From: Variovorax ginsengisoli
GTDB taxonomy: Bacteria; Pseudomonadota; Gammaproteobacteria; Burkholderiales; Burkholderiaceae_C
Length of the DNA stretch: 64,000 bases
Assembly: GCF_030811835.1 (NCBI RefSeq)
Contig: NZ_JAUSRO010000014.1
Span: forward strand, 62,001-126,000
Direction: 5' to 3'
A model generated the notes under the pieces. It did no database searches. It was not told where the DNA came from and saw nothing but the letters and a program-made list of their open reading frames with translations. The stretch's first letter is position 1; each line of letters opens with the position of its first letter. The translations under genes and the position numbers were made by a program. Shown here piece by piece: positions 17,015 through 26,054 of this stretch.

Positions 17015-18220
17015 TCAACGCACCACGGCGATCTGCGTGCGCGCACCACCCTTGTAGGTGTACAGCGTCAGGGCACCGTTCTTGATGTCGCCCTTTTCGT
17101 CGAATGCGATCGGACCGGTCAGGCCCTTGTATTCGATCTTGCTGACTTCCGGCAGGTACTTGGCAGGGTCGGAAGAACCGGCCTTGACCATGGCGGCTGC
17201 GAGCACGTTCACGGCGTCGTAGACGTAAGGCGCATAAATCTGCACATCGACGCCATTCTTTTCCTTGAACTTGGCCTTCCAGGCGTCCAGCGGCGCCTTG
17301 AAATCACCGTCCACACCACCGGCTTCGGCGCACACCACCATGTCTTCGCCGATGGCATCGCCAGCCAGCTTGGCCAGTTCGCCGGTGCACAGGCCGTCGC
17401 CACCCATGAACTTGACGTTCATGCCCAGTTGCTTGACCTGCTTGAGCATCGGGCCGCCGACGGCGTCCATGCCACCGAAGAACAGCACGTCGGGCTTGGC
17501 GCCCTTGAGCTTGGTCAGGATGGCATTGAAGTCGGTGGACTTGTCGGTGGTGAATTCGTGGCCGACGACGGTGCCGCCAGCAGCCTTGACGGCCTTTTCG
17601 AACTCTTCTGCGACGCCTTGGCCGTAAGCGGTGCGGTCGTCGATCACGGCAATGTTCTTGCCCTTGAGCGTTTCGACCGCGTACTTGCCGAGCGTGCCAC
17701 CCAGCTGGGTGTCGTCAGCCACCACGCGGAACGTGGTCTTGAAGCCTTGGCGCGTGTACTTGGGGTTGGTTGCCGACGGCGAGATCTGCGGAATGCCAGC
17801 ATCGCTGTAGAGCTTGGAAGCCGGGATGGTGGTGCCCGAATTCAAGTGACCCACCACGCCGTTGACCTTGCTGTCGACCAGCTTCTGGGCCACAGCGGTG
17901 CCTTGCTTCGGATCGGCAGCGTCGTCTTCGGACAGCAGTTCGAACTTGGCGACCTTGTCACCGATTTTCAGGCCTTGGGCATTCAGGTCGTCGATGGCCA
18001 TTTTGGCACCGAGTTCGTTGTCCTTGCCGAGGTGGGCAATGGCGCCGCTGGTAGGTGCCACGTGACCGATTTTCACGACCAGTGCATCCGCAGGAGGTGC
18101 AGCAGCGGGTGCAGCCGCCGTCGGCGCTGGCGCGGCGGCAGGTGCAGCAGCTTCTTCTTTCTTGCCGCAAGCCACGAGCGTAAGAGCCGCCAAAGCGACC
18201 GCAGTCCATTTCAATTGCAT
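17015..18220 (-). CDS. Branched-chain amino acid ABC transporter substrate-binding lipoprotein
   Basis: Type 1 periplasmic binding protein (Leu/Ile/Val family), 401 residues. The N-terminus is a lipoprotein signal with Cys18 (LTLVAC) followed by an Ala/Pro-rich linker (about 24-48), so the mature protein should be membrane tethered. The fold is complete: IGHVAPTSGAIAHLGKDNELG at the start and a hinge Tyr/Ser pocket region. It starts at 18220 with an excellent GGAGGT site. No LivHMGF permease or ATPase genes are adjacent, so it works with components encoded elsewhere. The exact ligand is uncertain. Confidence 0.85.
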   Translation of the reverse strand: MQLKWTAVALAALTLVACGKKEEAAAPAAAPAPTAAAPAAAPPADALVVKIGHVAPTSGAIAHLGKDNELGAKMAIDDLNAQGLKIGDKVAKFELLSEDDAADPKQGTAVAQKLVDSKVNGVVGHLNSGTTIPASKLYSDAGIPQISPSATNPKYTRQGFKTTFRVVADDTQLGGTLGKYAVETLKGKNIAVIDDRTAYGQGVAEEFEKAVKAAGGTVVGHEFTTDKSTDFNAILTKLKGAKPDVLFFGGMDAVGGPMLKQVKQLGMNVKFMGGDGLCTGELAKLAGDAIGEDMVVCAEAGGVDGDFKAPLDAWKAKFKEKNGVDVQIYAPYVYDAVNVLAAAMVKAGSSDPAKYLPEVSKIEYKGLTGPIAFDEKGDIKNGALTLYTYKGGARTQIAVVR

Positions 18221-18351
18221 GGGAACCTCCAGAACATTGATGAGTAAAAAAACCGTTCTTCTGAATCGGTACGACACCACAGCAAATTCCGCGCCGTGTC
18301 GAGTCTTCAGGCACCCCGGCGCCCTCTAACCCGGCGCAGTTTAGCCGAGGA

Positions 18352-18681
18352 TCAGGCTCGGGAAATCCGCGCAGACCCTGTAGTTTCAGAAAGTTCCCGT
18401 GCCAGGGCGTCTGTTGTCAAACGCCGCACGACGCCTTCAATTTCGACCCGCAATTGCGCGCTCATAGCATCCAGGTGAAGCTGAACCGCAGCTGACACCG
18501 CGTCGCTCAATTGATCTTCCAACGTCAGTGCCACACGCTCCATGACGCGCTGGACCACGAGCTCTTCGAGCTCGGGCCCCTCCCCGTTTGGGTCTCGCGC
18601 CGCAGTGGATGACATACCAGGCGCAACAACATCCGTGAGCGTCGGCACGAAAGACGGCGGCCTGCGCGGTGGGTTGCTCAT
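18352..18681 (-). CDS. Hypothetical protein downstream of holC
   Basis: Protein of 109 residues with a Pro/Arg-rich N-terminus, then predicted helices rich in Glu, Leu and Val (residues 40-100). No known domain was recognised. Its ATG at 18681 overlaps the holC stop (ATGA), giving a pepA-holC-orf chain of coupled genes. Its coupling to a replisome subunit gene is its only functional hint. Confidence 0.65.
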   Translation of the reverse strand: MSNPPRRPPSFVPTLTDVVAPGMSSTAARDPNGEGPELEELVVQRVMERVALTLEDQLSDAVSAAVQLHLDAMSAQLRVEIEGVVRRLTTDALARELSETTGSARISRA

Positions 18682-19115
18682 GGCCGGCTCCCCGCGAGAT
18701 CGTGCCGGGTGATCGCGTAGCCCCGGTCGGCATAGTGGCGCCAGCGCGCGCGTGCGCTCTGGCGCTCGTCCTCGTCGTTGCTCACGATATCGACCAGTCG
18801 CTCGAAGCGCTCGAACCCGGTGGGCACCTGCGCGCCCAGATTGACGACCACCTGCTGGTGCGGCAGCGGCGCACCGCAACTGGCGGCAAGCACCACCGGC
18901 GAGCGCGCCAGCACGGCCGGCTCCGCATCGGCACGGCAGTGAGCAATGAAATCGACCGCCGAGAATTGCCAGAGCGCCAGGTCGATGGCGTCGAGTACCG
19001 GCGTCTCGGCCACCACGACGACCCGGGCGCCCTTGCTGCTCACGGCCTTGCGCAACAGGCGGCAGGCATAGCCCACCTTGTCGGGCATGTTGAAATGAAA
19101 GTCGATGCCCGTCAC
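18678..19115 (-). CDS. holC: DNA polymerase III subunit chi
   Basis: Chi subunit of the clamp-loader complex, 145 residues, close to the 147 of E. coli HolC. It links the clamp loader to single-strand-binding protein. Recognisable are the start TGIDFHFNMPDKVGYACRLL, the VVVVAETP strand and the C-terminal HYADRGY segment. The start is GTG at 19115, overlapping the pepA stop (GTGA). A pepA-holC order is common in proteobacteria (there with valS). Confidence 0.88.
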   Translation of the reverse strand: MTGIDFHFNMPDKVGYACRLLRKAVSSKGARVVVVAETPVLDAIDLALWQFSAVDFIAHCRADAEPAVLARSPVVLAASCGAPLPHQQVVVNLGAQVPTGFERFERLVDIVSNDEDERQSARARWRHYADRGYAITRHDLAGSRP

Positions 19116-20638
19116 GTCGCGGTGCGCGTTTTGCGCGCGGCCTTGCGGGGTGCAGTCGAAGCCGCCGGTGTCTGCGCAGCCTCTTCGGCACGCGCCAGCA
19201 AGTAGCTCAGCAGCAGGCCGACCGGGCGCCCGGTCGAGCCTTTGGCTGCGCCGCTTTTCCACGCTGTGCCGGCGATGTCGAGGTGGGCCCAGGGGAATTT
19301 GGCCGTGAAGCGCTGCAGGAACTTGGCCGCTGTGATGGCCCCGCCCGCCCGCCCGCCGATATTGGCCACGTCGGCGAAGTTGCTCTTGAGTCCGTCGGCG
19401 TACTCGTCGTCCAGAGGAAGACGCCAGCAGCGGTCCTGTGCCGTTTCACCGGCCTGTTCGAGTGCCCGGGCCAGGGCGTCATCGGCCGAGAACATGCCAC
19501 TGCGCACGCCGCCCAGCGCCACCACGCAAGCACCCGTCAGGGTGGCGATGTCGATCACGGCCGCCGGGGAAAAGCGCTCGGCATAGGTGAGCGCGTCGCA
19601 CAGCACCAGCCGACCCTCGGCATCGGTATTGAGTACCTCGATGGTCTGGCCGCTCATGCTGGTGACCACGTCGCCCGGCTTGAGCGCACGGCCATCGTTC
19701 ATGTTTTCTGCTGCCGGAATCAGGCCCACGACGTTGATCGACGGCTTGATCTCGGCCAGCGCACGAAACACGCCCAGCACGCTGGCTGCACCGCACATGT
19801 CGAACTTCATTTCGTCCATGTCCGCTGCCGGCTTGATCGACACGCCGCCGGTGTCGAAGGTGATGCCCTTGCCAACCAGCACCACGGGGGCTTGCGCCTT
19901 GGGTGCGCCCTGGTAATGCAGAACAATGAAGCGCAGGGGCTCGCTTGAGCCCTGCGCGACAGCGGCGAAGGAGCCCATGCCCAGCTTGGCGACTTCCTTG
20001 GGGCCCAGCACTTCGCACTTCATGCGCGGCATGGCGCCGATGGACTGGGCGGCGGTGGCCAGCAGCGTGGGCGTCGCGAAGTTGGCAGGCCGGTTGCCCC
20101 ATTCCTTGGCGAACTCGATGCCGGTGACCGTGGCCGTGGCCATGCGGAAAGCCTCCGCCACGGCAGCCGAACCCGGCAACCCGAGCGTGACCTGCGTGAT
20201 GCAGCGCGGCTCGGCCTTGGCCTTCGACTTCGTCGTGGTGTAGACGTAGCTCGCGTCGGCCGCGGCCAGAACGGCCGCACGCACGGCGGCGCCATCGGCC
20301 GCCTGGGCGAACACCAGCGCGACCCGCTTGGGGCTGGCCGCCTTGACCGACTGAATGGCCGCCCCCACGGCGCTGCGCACCGACGCTGGCGTGCCGTCAC
20401 CGATGGCGGCGAGCACGACGCGAGGCGCTGCAATGCCGCCTGGGCGGTACAGCGCCAGCAGCTTGCCGGGCTTGTCGGGCAGATCGCCCGCCTGGCGGGC
20501 AGCGGCGATCAACGGGGCCAGCACGTCCTTGGAGGCGCTGGCAGGATCGGAGACAGTGCTGCCGACGAGGACGATCAGTGCGTCCGTCTTCTCGTTGGCT
20601 GCCTGTGCGGTGGTGAGGGTCTTGAGTTGAAAGTCCAT
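19112..20638 (-). CDS. pepA: Leucyl aminopeptidase (cytosol aminopeptidase A)
   Basis: M17 di-metal aminopeptidase of 508 residues. The C-terminal catalytic domain carries the VGKGITFDTGG metal-binding lysine/aspartate motif, DMCGAASVLG, and the family signature NTDAEGRLVL. The N-terminal macro-like domain is more divergent, and an extra Ala/Lys/Arg-rich tail of about 25 residues follows the core. It removes N-terminal residues from peptides in the cytoplasm. Its ATG is only 21 bp from the divergent lptF ATG. Confidence 0.95.
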   Translation of the reverse strand: MDFQLKTLTTAQAANEKTDALIVLVGSTVSDPASASKDVLAPLIAAARQAGDLPDKPGKLLALYRPGGIAAPRVVLAAIGDGTPASVRSAVGAAIQSVKAASPKRVALVFAQAADGAAVRAAVLAAADASYVYTTTKSKAKAEPRCITQVTLGLPGSAAVAEAFRMATATVTGIEFAKEWGNRPANFATPTLLATAAQSIGAMPRMKCEVLGPKEVAKLGMGSFAAVAQGSSEPLRFIVLHYQGAPKAQAPVVLVGKGITFDTGGVSIKPAADMDEMKFDMCGAASVLGVFRALAEIKPSINVVGLIPAAENMNDGRALKPGDVVTSMSGQTIEVLNTDAEGRLVLCDALTYAERFSPAAVIDIATLTGACVVALGGVRSGMFSADDALARALEQAGETAQDRCWRLPLDDEYADGLKSNFADVANIGGRAGGAITAAKFLQRFTAKFPWAHLDIAGTAWKSGAAKGSTGRPVGLLLSYLLARAEEAAQTPAASTAPRKAARKTRTAT

Positions 20639-20659
20639 AATCCTTTTTTTCCCTCGACG

Positions 20660-21772
20660 ATGTTATTCCATTCCTCTCTACGTAAGGAGCTGTCCCGCAG
20701 CTTCGGTGCCACGCTGGTGGTATTGGTCACGATCGTGATGACCATGATGCTGATCCGCACGCTCGGATTGGCATCCAAGGGCAGTGTGAACCCGTCCGAC
20801 GTGATGCTCGTGATGGGCTACACCGTGCTCGGCTACATGCCAACCATCCTCAGCCTGAGCCTGTTCGTCTCGATCGTCGGCACGCTTTCTCGCATGTACC
20901 GCGACAGCGAGATGGTCATCTGGTTTTCCAGCGGGCGCGGGCTGGTCGATTTCGTGCGGCCGCTGTTCGGCTTCGCGTGGCCGGTGCTGGTCTTGATCGC
21001 GGCACTGTCGCTCTTCGGCTGGCCCTGGTCCAACTCGCAGACCCAGGGCATGCGCGACCAGTACGAGCGCCGCAGCGACCTCGAACGCATTGCGCCCGGC
21101 GAGTTCCGCGAATCGTCGGCCCACAATCGCGTCTTCTTCATCGACAAGGACGCGCCCGATGCGGCCACCGCAACCAACGTGTTCATCTCGTCGGTCGAGC
21201 GCGGCCTGCAGATCGTGACTTCCGCGCGCAGCGGGCGCGTCGAGAGCATTGGCGAGGCACGCTATCTGATGCTCAGCAACGGCCAGCGGATCGAGCGCCC
21301 GGTCGACCCGGCCGCCGGCATCAAGATCAGCGAGTTCCAGACCTACGGCGCACGCATCGGCTCGAGCGTACCGACGTCGCTCGACGACGCCCCCTTGCGG
21401 GCCCGCACGACCATGCGGCTGCTGGCCGAGCGCAATGCGCCCAACATGGGCGAATTCGGCTGGCGCATCGGCATGCTCTTCGCGGGCATCAACTTCGTGC
21501 TGCTCGCGCTCACGCTGTCGAGTGTGAACCCGCGTGTGGGCCGAAGCGGCAACCTGCTGTTTGCGCTGTTCGCCTTCCTCGTCTATTACAACCTGCTCAA
21601 CATCGGCCAGAGTTGGGTAGGCTCCGGGCGCTTCGGCCTGGCCGGCTTTCTGATTGGCCTGCACGGCGGCGTGTTCCTCATCGCCGTGGCCTGGCTGGCC
21701 AAGCGCAACAACAACTGGGCCCGACGCAGCCGTCGCGCAGCGCCCTCCACCCCTTCTTCGACGACCGCGTGA
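20660..21772 (+). CDS. lptF: LPS export ABC transporter permease LptF
   Basis: Inner-membrane component of the LptB2FG lipopolysaccharide extractor, 370 residues. The layout fits LptF: N-terminal helices (LVVLVTIVMTMMLIRTLG around residues 16-33, then two more), a periplasmic beta-jellyroll domain (about 125-255) and three C-terminal helices. The start at 20660 matches the family (MLFHSSLRKEL). It overlaps lptG by 4 bp. The gap to pepA is too short to hold a conventional promoter. Confidence 0.93.
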   Translation: MLFHSSLRKELSRSFGATLVVLVTIVMTMMLIRTLGLASKGSVNPSDVMLVMGYTVLGYMPTILSLSLFVSIVGTLSRMYRDSEMVIWFSSGRGLVDFVRPLFGFAWPVLVLIAALSLFGWPWSNSQTQGMRDQYERRSDLERIAPGEFRESSAHNRVFFIDKDAPDAATATNVFISSVERGLQIVTSARSGRVESIGEARYLMLSNGQRIERPVDPAAGIKISEFQTYGARIGSSVPTSLDDAPLRARTTMRLLAERNAPNMGEFGWRIGMLFAGINFVLLALTLSSVNPRVGRSGNLLFALFAFLVYYNLLNIGQSWVGSGRFGLAGFLIGLHGGVFLIAVAWLAKRNNNWARRSRRAAPSTPSSTTA

Positions 21773-22881
21773 AAACCATCCGCCGCCTGATCTATACCGA
21801 GGTGCTGAAGGCTGTCGCTTTTGTCGCGCTCGGCTTTTTGAGCCTGTTCTTCTTTTTCGACTTCGTCGACGAGCTGGGCGATATCGGCAAGCCGGACACG
21901 CTCGGCTACGGCGCGCCCCAGGCGCTGGCCTACGTCGCCTTGCTGATCCCGAGCCACCTCTACGAACTGCTGCCGATCGCCGTGCTCATCGGCACCATCT
22001 TCGTGATGGCGCGCCTGGCGCAGAGTTCGGAATACACCATTCTGCGCACCAGCGGTCTGGGCCCGTGGCGCGCACTGCGTTCGCTGCTGGTGCTGGGCGC
22101 GGGCTTCGTGGTGCTGACCTTTGCCATCGGTGACTACGTGGCGCCTGCGGCCGACCGCGCAGCGCAACTGCTCAAGGCGCGCTTCCAGGGCGATGTGTTT
22201 GCCACCATCGGCACCACCGGCGCCTGGCTCAAGGAAAAGCAGGACGACAAGTCCTATGCGGTGAATGTGAATTCGATGAACCGCGACGGCAGCCTGCGCT
22301 CGCCGCGGATCTTCGTCTTCGATGCGCAAGGCTTCGTCTCGGACCAGATTTCAGCGAGTTCCGCGCGTGCCGTGGACGGCGCCTGGGTGCTGTACGAGGC
22401 CGAGCGCCAGCACTACGAAACGCGCAATGCCGGCGACAAGGCACGCGTCTTCACGACGATGTCGCCGGAGTTGCGCTGGCCGACCACGCTCACCCAGGAG
22501 ATGGTCTCGGTCGCACTGCTCAAGCCGGACCGCATGCCGACGATCGACCTGTTCGAGTACATCCGCCACCTGGACGCCAACGGCCAGACTGCGCAGCGCT
22601 ATGAGATCCAGTTCTGGCGCAAGGTGTTCTACCCGCTGTCGTGCCTGGTGATGGTGGTGCTTGCCCTGCCCTTCGCCTACCTGCACTTCCGGCAAAGCGG
22701 CATCACCACCTATGTGTTCGGTGGTGTGCTCATCGGGATCAGTTTTTTCCTTCTGAACAACGTGTTCGGCTACATCGGCAACCTGAGCAACTGGTTGCCC
22801 TGGCTCACTGCGGCCGCGCCGGGGTTGATTTATTCAGTGGTGTCACTGGCGGCCTTCGGCTGGCTGGTGTTGAGGCGATGA
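21769..22881 (+). CDS. lptG: LPS export ABC transporter permease LptG
   Basis: Second permease of LptB2FG, 370 residues, starting at GTG 21769 inside the lptF stop (GTGA). The N-terminal helix pair contains FFFFDFVDELGDIG, a typical LptG stretch. A periplasmic jellyroll domain (about 120-270) and C-terminal helices with the VYPLSCLVM-like region and IGISFFLLNNVFGYIGNL follow. LptF and LptG pass LPS from the inner membrane to the LptA bridge. Confidence 0.93.
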   Translation: MKTIRRLIYTEVLKAVAFVALGFLSLFFFFDFVDELGDIGKPDTLGYGAPQALAYVALLIPSHLYELLPIAVLIGTIFVMARLAQSSEYTILRTSGLGPWRALRSLLVLGAGFVVLTFAIGDYVAPAADRAAQLLKARFQGDVFATIGTTGAWLKEKQDDKSYAVNVNSMNRDGSLRSPRIFVFDAQGFVSDQISASSARAVDGAWVLYEAERQHYETRNAGDKARVFTTMSPELRWPTTLTQEMVSVALLKPDRMPTIDLFEYIRHLDANGQTAQRYEIQFWRKVFYPLSCLVMVVLALPFAYLHFRQSGITTYVFGGVLIGISFFLLNNVFGYIGNLSNWLPWLTAAAPGLIYSVVSLAAFGWLVLRR

Positions 22882-23276
22882 CGCAAAAAATGACGATTTC
22901 CAATACACCCCCCAGCGCGCGCGGCATTCTCCTGTTCGCCCACGGTTCGCGCGATGCACGCTGGCGCGAACCGGTCGAAGCCGTCGCGCGCAGCGTGATC
23001 GCACAAGACCCGACCGCGCGCGTGGCCTGCGCCTACCTCGAACTGGTCGAGCCCGACCTGCCCACCGCCGCCGGCGCGCTTATCGCGCATGGCGCGCGCT
23101 CGATCCGGGTGGTGCCTCTGTTCCTCGGCATGGGCAAGCATGTGCGCGAAGACCTGCCGCTGCTGATCGAGCAACTGCGCACGGCCCATCCTGCGGTCGA
23201 TTTCTCCCTCGCCCCGGCGGTTGGCGAAGCCCCCGAAGTCATCGCACTGCTCGCCCGCATGGCGTTGAAAAACTGA
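22878..23276 (+). CDS. CbiX-like sirohydrochlorin chelatase family protein
   Basis: Short CbiX/SirB-type protein of 132 residues. LLFAHGSRD at residues 17-25 carries the metal-binding His typical of these chelatases, and a second conserved His-containing stretch (PLFLGMGKHVREDLP) lies near residue 80. It inserts Fe or Co into sirohydrochlorin; Fe for siroheme is likely here because cysB follows. The ATG overlaps the lptG stop (ATGA), which places it in the lpt operon by translation. CbiXS proteins of this length work as homodimers. Confidence 0.83.
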   Translation: MTQKMTISNTPPSARGILLFAHGSRDARWREPVEAVARSVIAQDPTARVACAYLELVEPDLPTAAGALIAHGARSIRVVPLFLGMGKHVREDLPLLIEQLRTAHPAVDFSLAPAVGEAPEVIALLARMALKN

Positions 23277-23339
23277 TCGACGCAGTCAATCGATAGATTC
23301 AGAAGGCATAATGAAATCCGCAATGAGACGGAATTTGTT

Positions 23340-24281
23340 ATGAATCTTCACCAGTTCAAGTTCGTCCAGGAAGCGGTGCGACGCAACCTGAACCTGACGG
23401 AAGCGGCCAAGGCGCTGCATACCTCGCAACCCGGCGTGTCCAAAGCGATCATCGAGCTGGAGGAGGAGCTGGGCGTCGAGATTTTTGCGCGCCACGGCAA
23501 GCGCCTCAAGCGCGTGACCGAGCCGGGCCAGCACGTCATCGCCAGCATCGAACTCATCATGCGCGAGGTTGGCAACCTCAAGCGCATCGGCGAGCAGTTC
23601 AGCGCGCAGGACAGCGGCACGCTCTCCATCGCGACCACGCACACGCAGGCGCGCTACGTGCTGCCCGTGCCGGTGGCCAGATTGCGCGAGGCCTATCCCA
23701 AGGTCAACGTCAGCCTGCATCAGGGATCGCCCGACCAGGTGGCGCGCATGGTGATCGACGAGATCGCCGAGATCGGTATCGCCACCGAATCGCTCGACGG
23801 CTACGCCGAACTGGTGACCATGCCCTGCTACGAATGGCAGCACGTGCTGGTCCTGCCGAAAGACCATCCACTGGCGAACAAGGATCGCGTGTCGCTCGAA
23901 GACCTCGCGCACGAGCCGATCATCACCTACCACCCCTCCTTTACCGGTCGCACCCGCATCGACCATGCGTTTGCGCAGAAGAAACTGACGCCGCGCATCG
24001 CGCTCGAAGCCATCGACTCGGACGTGATCAAGACCTACGTGCGGCTGGGCCTGGGCGTGGGCATCGTGGCCGAGATGGCCGTGCGCGACGACACCAACGC
24101 CGACCTCGTGGTCAAACCCATGGGCCACATCTTCGGCCAGAACATTGCGCGCGTGGCCTTCAAGCGCAGCGCCTACCTGCGCAATTTCGTCTTCAAGTTC
24201 GCCGAGCTGCTCAGCGACCGGCTCGACCGCAACCTGATTGCCAAGGCCCTCAGCGGCCAACAGCAGGACTACGAACTCTGA
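23340..24281 (+). CDS. cysB: CysB family LysR-type regulator of sulfur assimilation
   Basis: LTTR of 313 residues, close to CysB/Cbl throughout. The N-terminal HTH reads NLTEAAKALHTSQPGVSKAI, the linker is followed by TTHTQARYVLP (the sulfate/thiosulfate pocket entry in CysB), and the C-terminus has the long CysB tail ending in DRNLIAKAL. It activates sulfate and sulfonate assimilation genes in response to N-acetylserine. The preceding CbiX gene, needed for siroheme of sulfite reductase, fits this role. Promoter space upstream is 63 bp. Confidence 0.92.
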   Translation: MNLHQFKFVQEAVRRNLNLTEAAKALHTSQPGVSKAIIELEEELGVEIFARHGKRLKRVTEPGQHVIASIELIMREVGNLKRIGEQFSAQDSGTLSIATTHTQARYVLPVPVARLREAYPKVNVSLHQGSPDQVARMVIDEIAEIGIATESLDGYAELVTMPCYEWQHVLVLPKDHPLANKDRVSLEDLAHEPIITYHPSFTGRTRIDHAFAQKKLTPRIALEAIDSDVIKTYVRLGLGVGIVAEMAVRDDTNADLVVKPMGHIFGQNIARVAFKRSAYLRNFVFKFAELLSDRLDRNLIAKALSGQQQDYEL

Positions 24282-24307
24282 TTTCCCTTCCTGTCTTCGC
24301 GCACACC

Positions 24308-25480
24308 ATGAGCACTGTTCTTTCTTCGCCCCGCACGCCCGAAGTCGGCACCAAGCTGCCTGCCGTCGGCACCACCATCTTCACCGTGATGTCGGCGCTC
24401 GCCGCAGAGACGCAGGCCGTCAACCTGGGCCAGGGCTTTCCGGACTTTCACTGCGACCCGAAGCTGCTCGATGCCGTGACCGCCGCCATGGCCGCGGGCC
24501 ACAACCAGTATCCACCGATGCCGGGCATACCGGCCTTGCGCGAAGCCGTGGCAGCCAAGATCGCCGCACTGTATGGCCGCAGCTACAGTGCAGCCACCGA
24601 GATCACGCTGACCGCCGGCGCCACGCAGGCGATCATCACCGCCGTGCTGGCGATCGTGCGTCCAGGCGACGAGGTGATCGTGCTGGAGCCCTGCTACGAC
24701 AGCTATGTGCCCAACATCGAACTGGCAGGCGGCACGGTCGTGCGCGTGCCGCTCACGCCGGGCACCTTCCGGCCTGACTTCGACAAGATCGGTGCGGCGC
24801 TGTCGCCGCGCACACGCGCCATCATCGTCAACACGCCCCACAACCCGAGCGCCACGGTGTGGACCGAAGCCGAGATGCGCCAGCTCGAAGCGCTGCTTGC
24901 GCCCACCGATGTATTCGTCATCAGCGACGAGGTCTACGAGCACATGGTCTATGACGGTGCGCGCCATGAGAGCGCTGCACGTTTTCCGGGCCTGGCGGCA
25001 CGCAGCTTCATCGTGAGCAGCTTCGGCAAGACCTACCACGTCACGGGCTGGAAGGTCGGCTACGTAGCGGCGCCTGCGTCGCTGACGGCCGAGTTCCGCA
25101 AGGTTCACCAGTTCAATGTGTTCACGGTGAACACGCCCATGCAGCACGCGCTGGCCAGCTACATGGCAGATCCGGCCCCCTACCTCGACCTGAGCGCGTT
25201 CTATCAGCGCAAGCGCGACCTGTTTGCAGAAGGCCTGGCTCGCACGCGCTTGAAGCTGCTGCCCAGCGGCGGCACCTACTTCCAGTGCGTGGACATCAGC
25301 GAGGTGAGCGACCTCGGCGAGGCGGACTTCTGCCAGTGGCTCACGCGCGAGATCGGCGTCGCTGCCATTCCGCTGTCGGCCTTCTACGGCAACGGATTCG
25401 ACCAGCGCGTGGTGCGCTTCTGCTTCGCCAAGAAGGATGAAACCTTGCGCCACGCGATCGACCGGCTGGCGAAGCTCTGA
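24308..25480 (+). CDS. Methionine aminotransferase, YbdL-like
   Basis: PLP class I/II aminotransferase of 390 residues. The PLP lysine is K241 in SSFGKTYHVTGWK, the cofactor Asp/Tyr are in ISDEVYEHM, and an N-P-H-N-P-S-A motif is at 176-182. The VNLGQGFPDF opening and the FNVFTVNTPMQHALA region are typical of E. coli YbdL and kynurenine aminotransferase/CCBL relatives. It transfers the amino group of methionine (or glutamine, phenylalanine) to 2-oxo acids. It lies 26 bp after cysB, so sulfur metabolism is a coherent context. Confidence 0.85.
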   Translation: MSTVLSSPRTPEVGTKLPAVGTTIFTVMSALAAETQAVNLGQGFPDFHCDPKLLDAVTAAMAAGHNQYPPMPGIPALREAVAAKIAALYGRSYSAATEITLTAGATQAIITAVLAIVRPGDEVIVLEPCYDSYVPNIELAGGTVVRVPLTPGTFRPDFDKIGAALSPRTRAIIVNTPHNPSATVWTEAEMRQLEALLAPTDVFVISDEVYEHMVYDGARHESAARFPGLAARSFIVSSFGKTYHVTGWKVGYVAAPASLTAEFRKVHQFNVFTVNTPMQHALASYMADPAPYLDLSAFYQRKRDLFAEGLARTRLKLLPSGGTYFQCVDISEVSDLGEADFCQWLTREIGVAAIPLSAFYGNGFDQRVVRFCFAKKDETLRHAIDRLAKL

Positions 25481-25554
25481 CACCCACCGTAGGATTGTCC
25501 TGACCGCCGAAGGCGCCGTTCTCTCTAGGGCATGACGCTGCAGCCGACGAACAT

Positions 25555-25577
25555 GAGGGCTTCAAACACAAGCCCTT
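25555..25577 (+). promoter_or_regulatory. Stem-loop just before the DUF3309 ribosome-binding site
   Basis: AGGGCTT (25556-25562) and AAGCCCT (25570-25576) form a perfect 7-bp stem with a 7-nt loop. It ends two bases before the AGGAG Shine-Dalgarno of the DUF3309 gene. It could act as an mRNA stabiliser or translation switch. Confidence 0.4.
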
Positions 25578-25588
25578 AGGAGAAGTTC

Positions 25589-25741
25589 ATGTCGTTGATT
25601 TTGTTGGTAATCCTGATTCTGTTGCTCATCGGGGTGCTGCCGACCTGGGGGCACAGCCGAAGCTGGGGCTATGGCCCGAGCGGTGGCCTCGGACTGGTGC
25701 TGATCGTCGTGATCGTGCTTCTGGTGATGGGTCGGATATAG
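25589..25741 (+). CDS. DUF3309 family small membrane peptide
   Basis: Peptide of 50 residues: a Leu/Ile helix (2-17), a conserved central loop PTWGHSRSWGYGPSGGLG, and a second hydrophobic helix (36-47) ending GRI. This is the DUF3309 pattern found across proteobacteria. AGGAG lies 7 nt before the ATG, and an intrinsic terminator follows 22 bp after the stop, giving a tidy monocistronic unit. Function is unknown; abundant expression is plausible from the strong signals. Confidence 0.85.
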   Translation: MSLILLVILILLLIGVLPTWGHSRSWGYGPSGGLGLVLIVVIVLLVMGRI

Positions 25742-25762
25742 ACCTGACCACGCTGAAATGAA

Positions 25763-25790
25763 AAGCCCGCATTTGCGGGCTTTTTTTTGT
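25763..25790 (+). terminator. Intrinsic terminator after DUF3309 gene
   Basis: AAGCCCGC-ATTT-GCGGGCTT forms an 8-bp stem with a 4-nt loop, directly followed by a run of eight T. Confidence 0.93.
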
Positions 25791-26054
25791 CCTGCTGCGT
25801 CCATGGAAAGGAAAGTTCAATCGACCCGCAGCCGATTGCACCGATCGCAAGCCGAAGCACCCATCATCAAGCTGCCGCGCGTGAAGTATCTGGCACTTAA
25901 GGTGTAAATCGCGCGATTTGACCCTTGTTGACGAATTTTGTGGCTTTGCACGCCCAGAATCCGGCCATGCAGCCGCTGTCTTCCGTGGCATTCAGATTTC
26001 GAAAGCTCGGATCGAACAGCGCCAGACCACAGAGTCACCAAAGGAGAAAACGCC

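Noticed and set aside
25791..26054. Possible coding or mobile-element remnant before vgrG
   Set aside because: No family-like frame, no inverted repeats and no transposase similarity; only the vgrG Shine-Dalgarno is recognisable.
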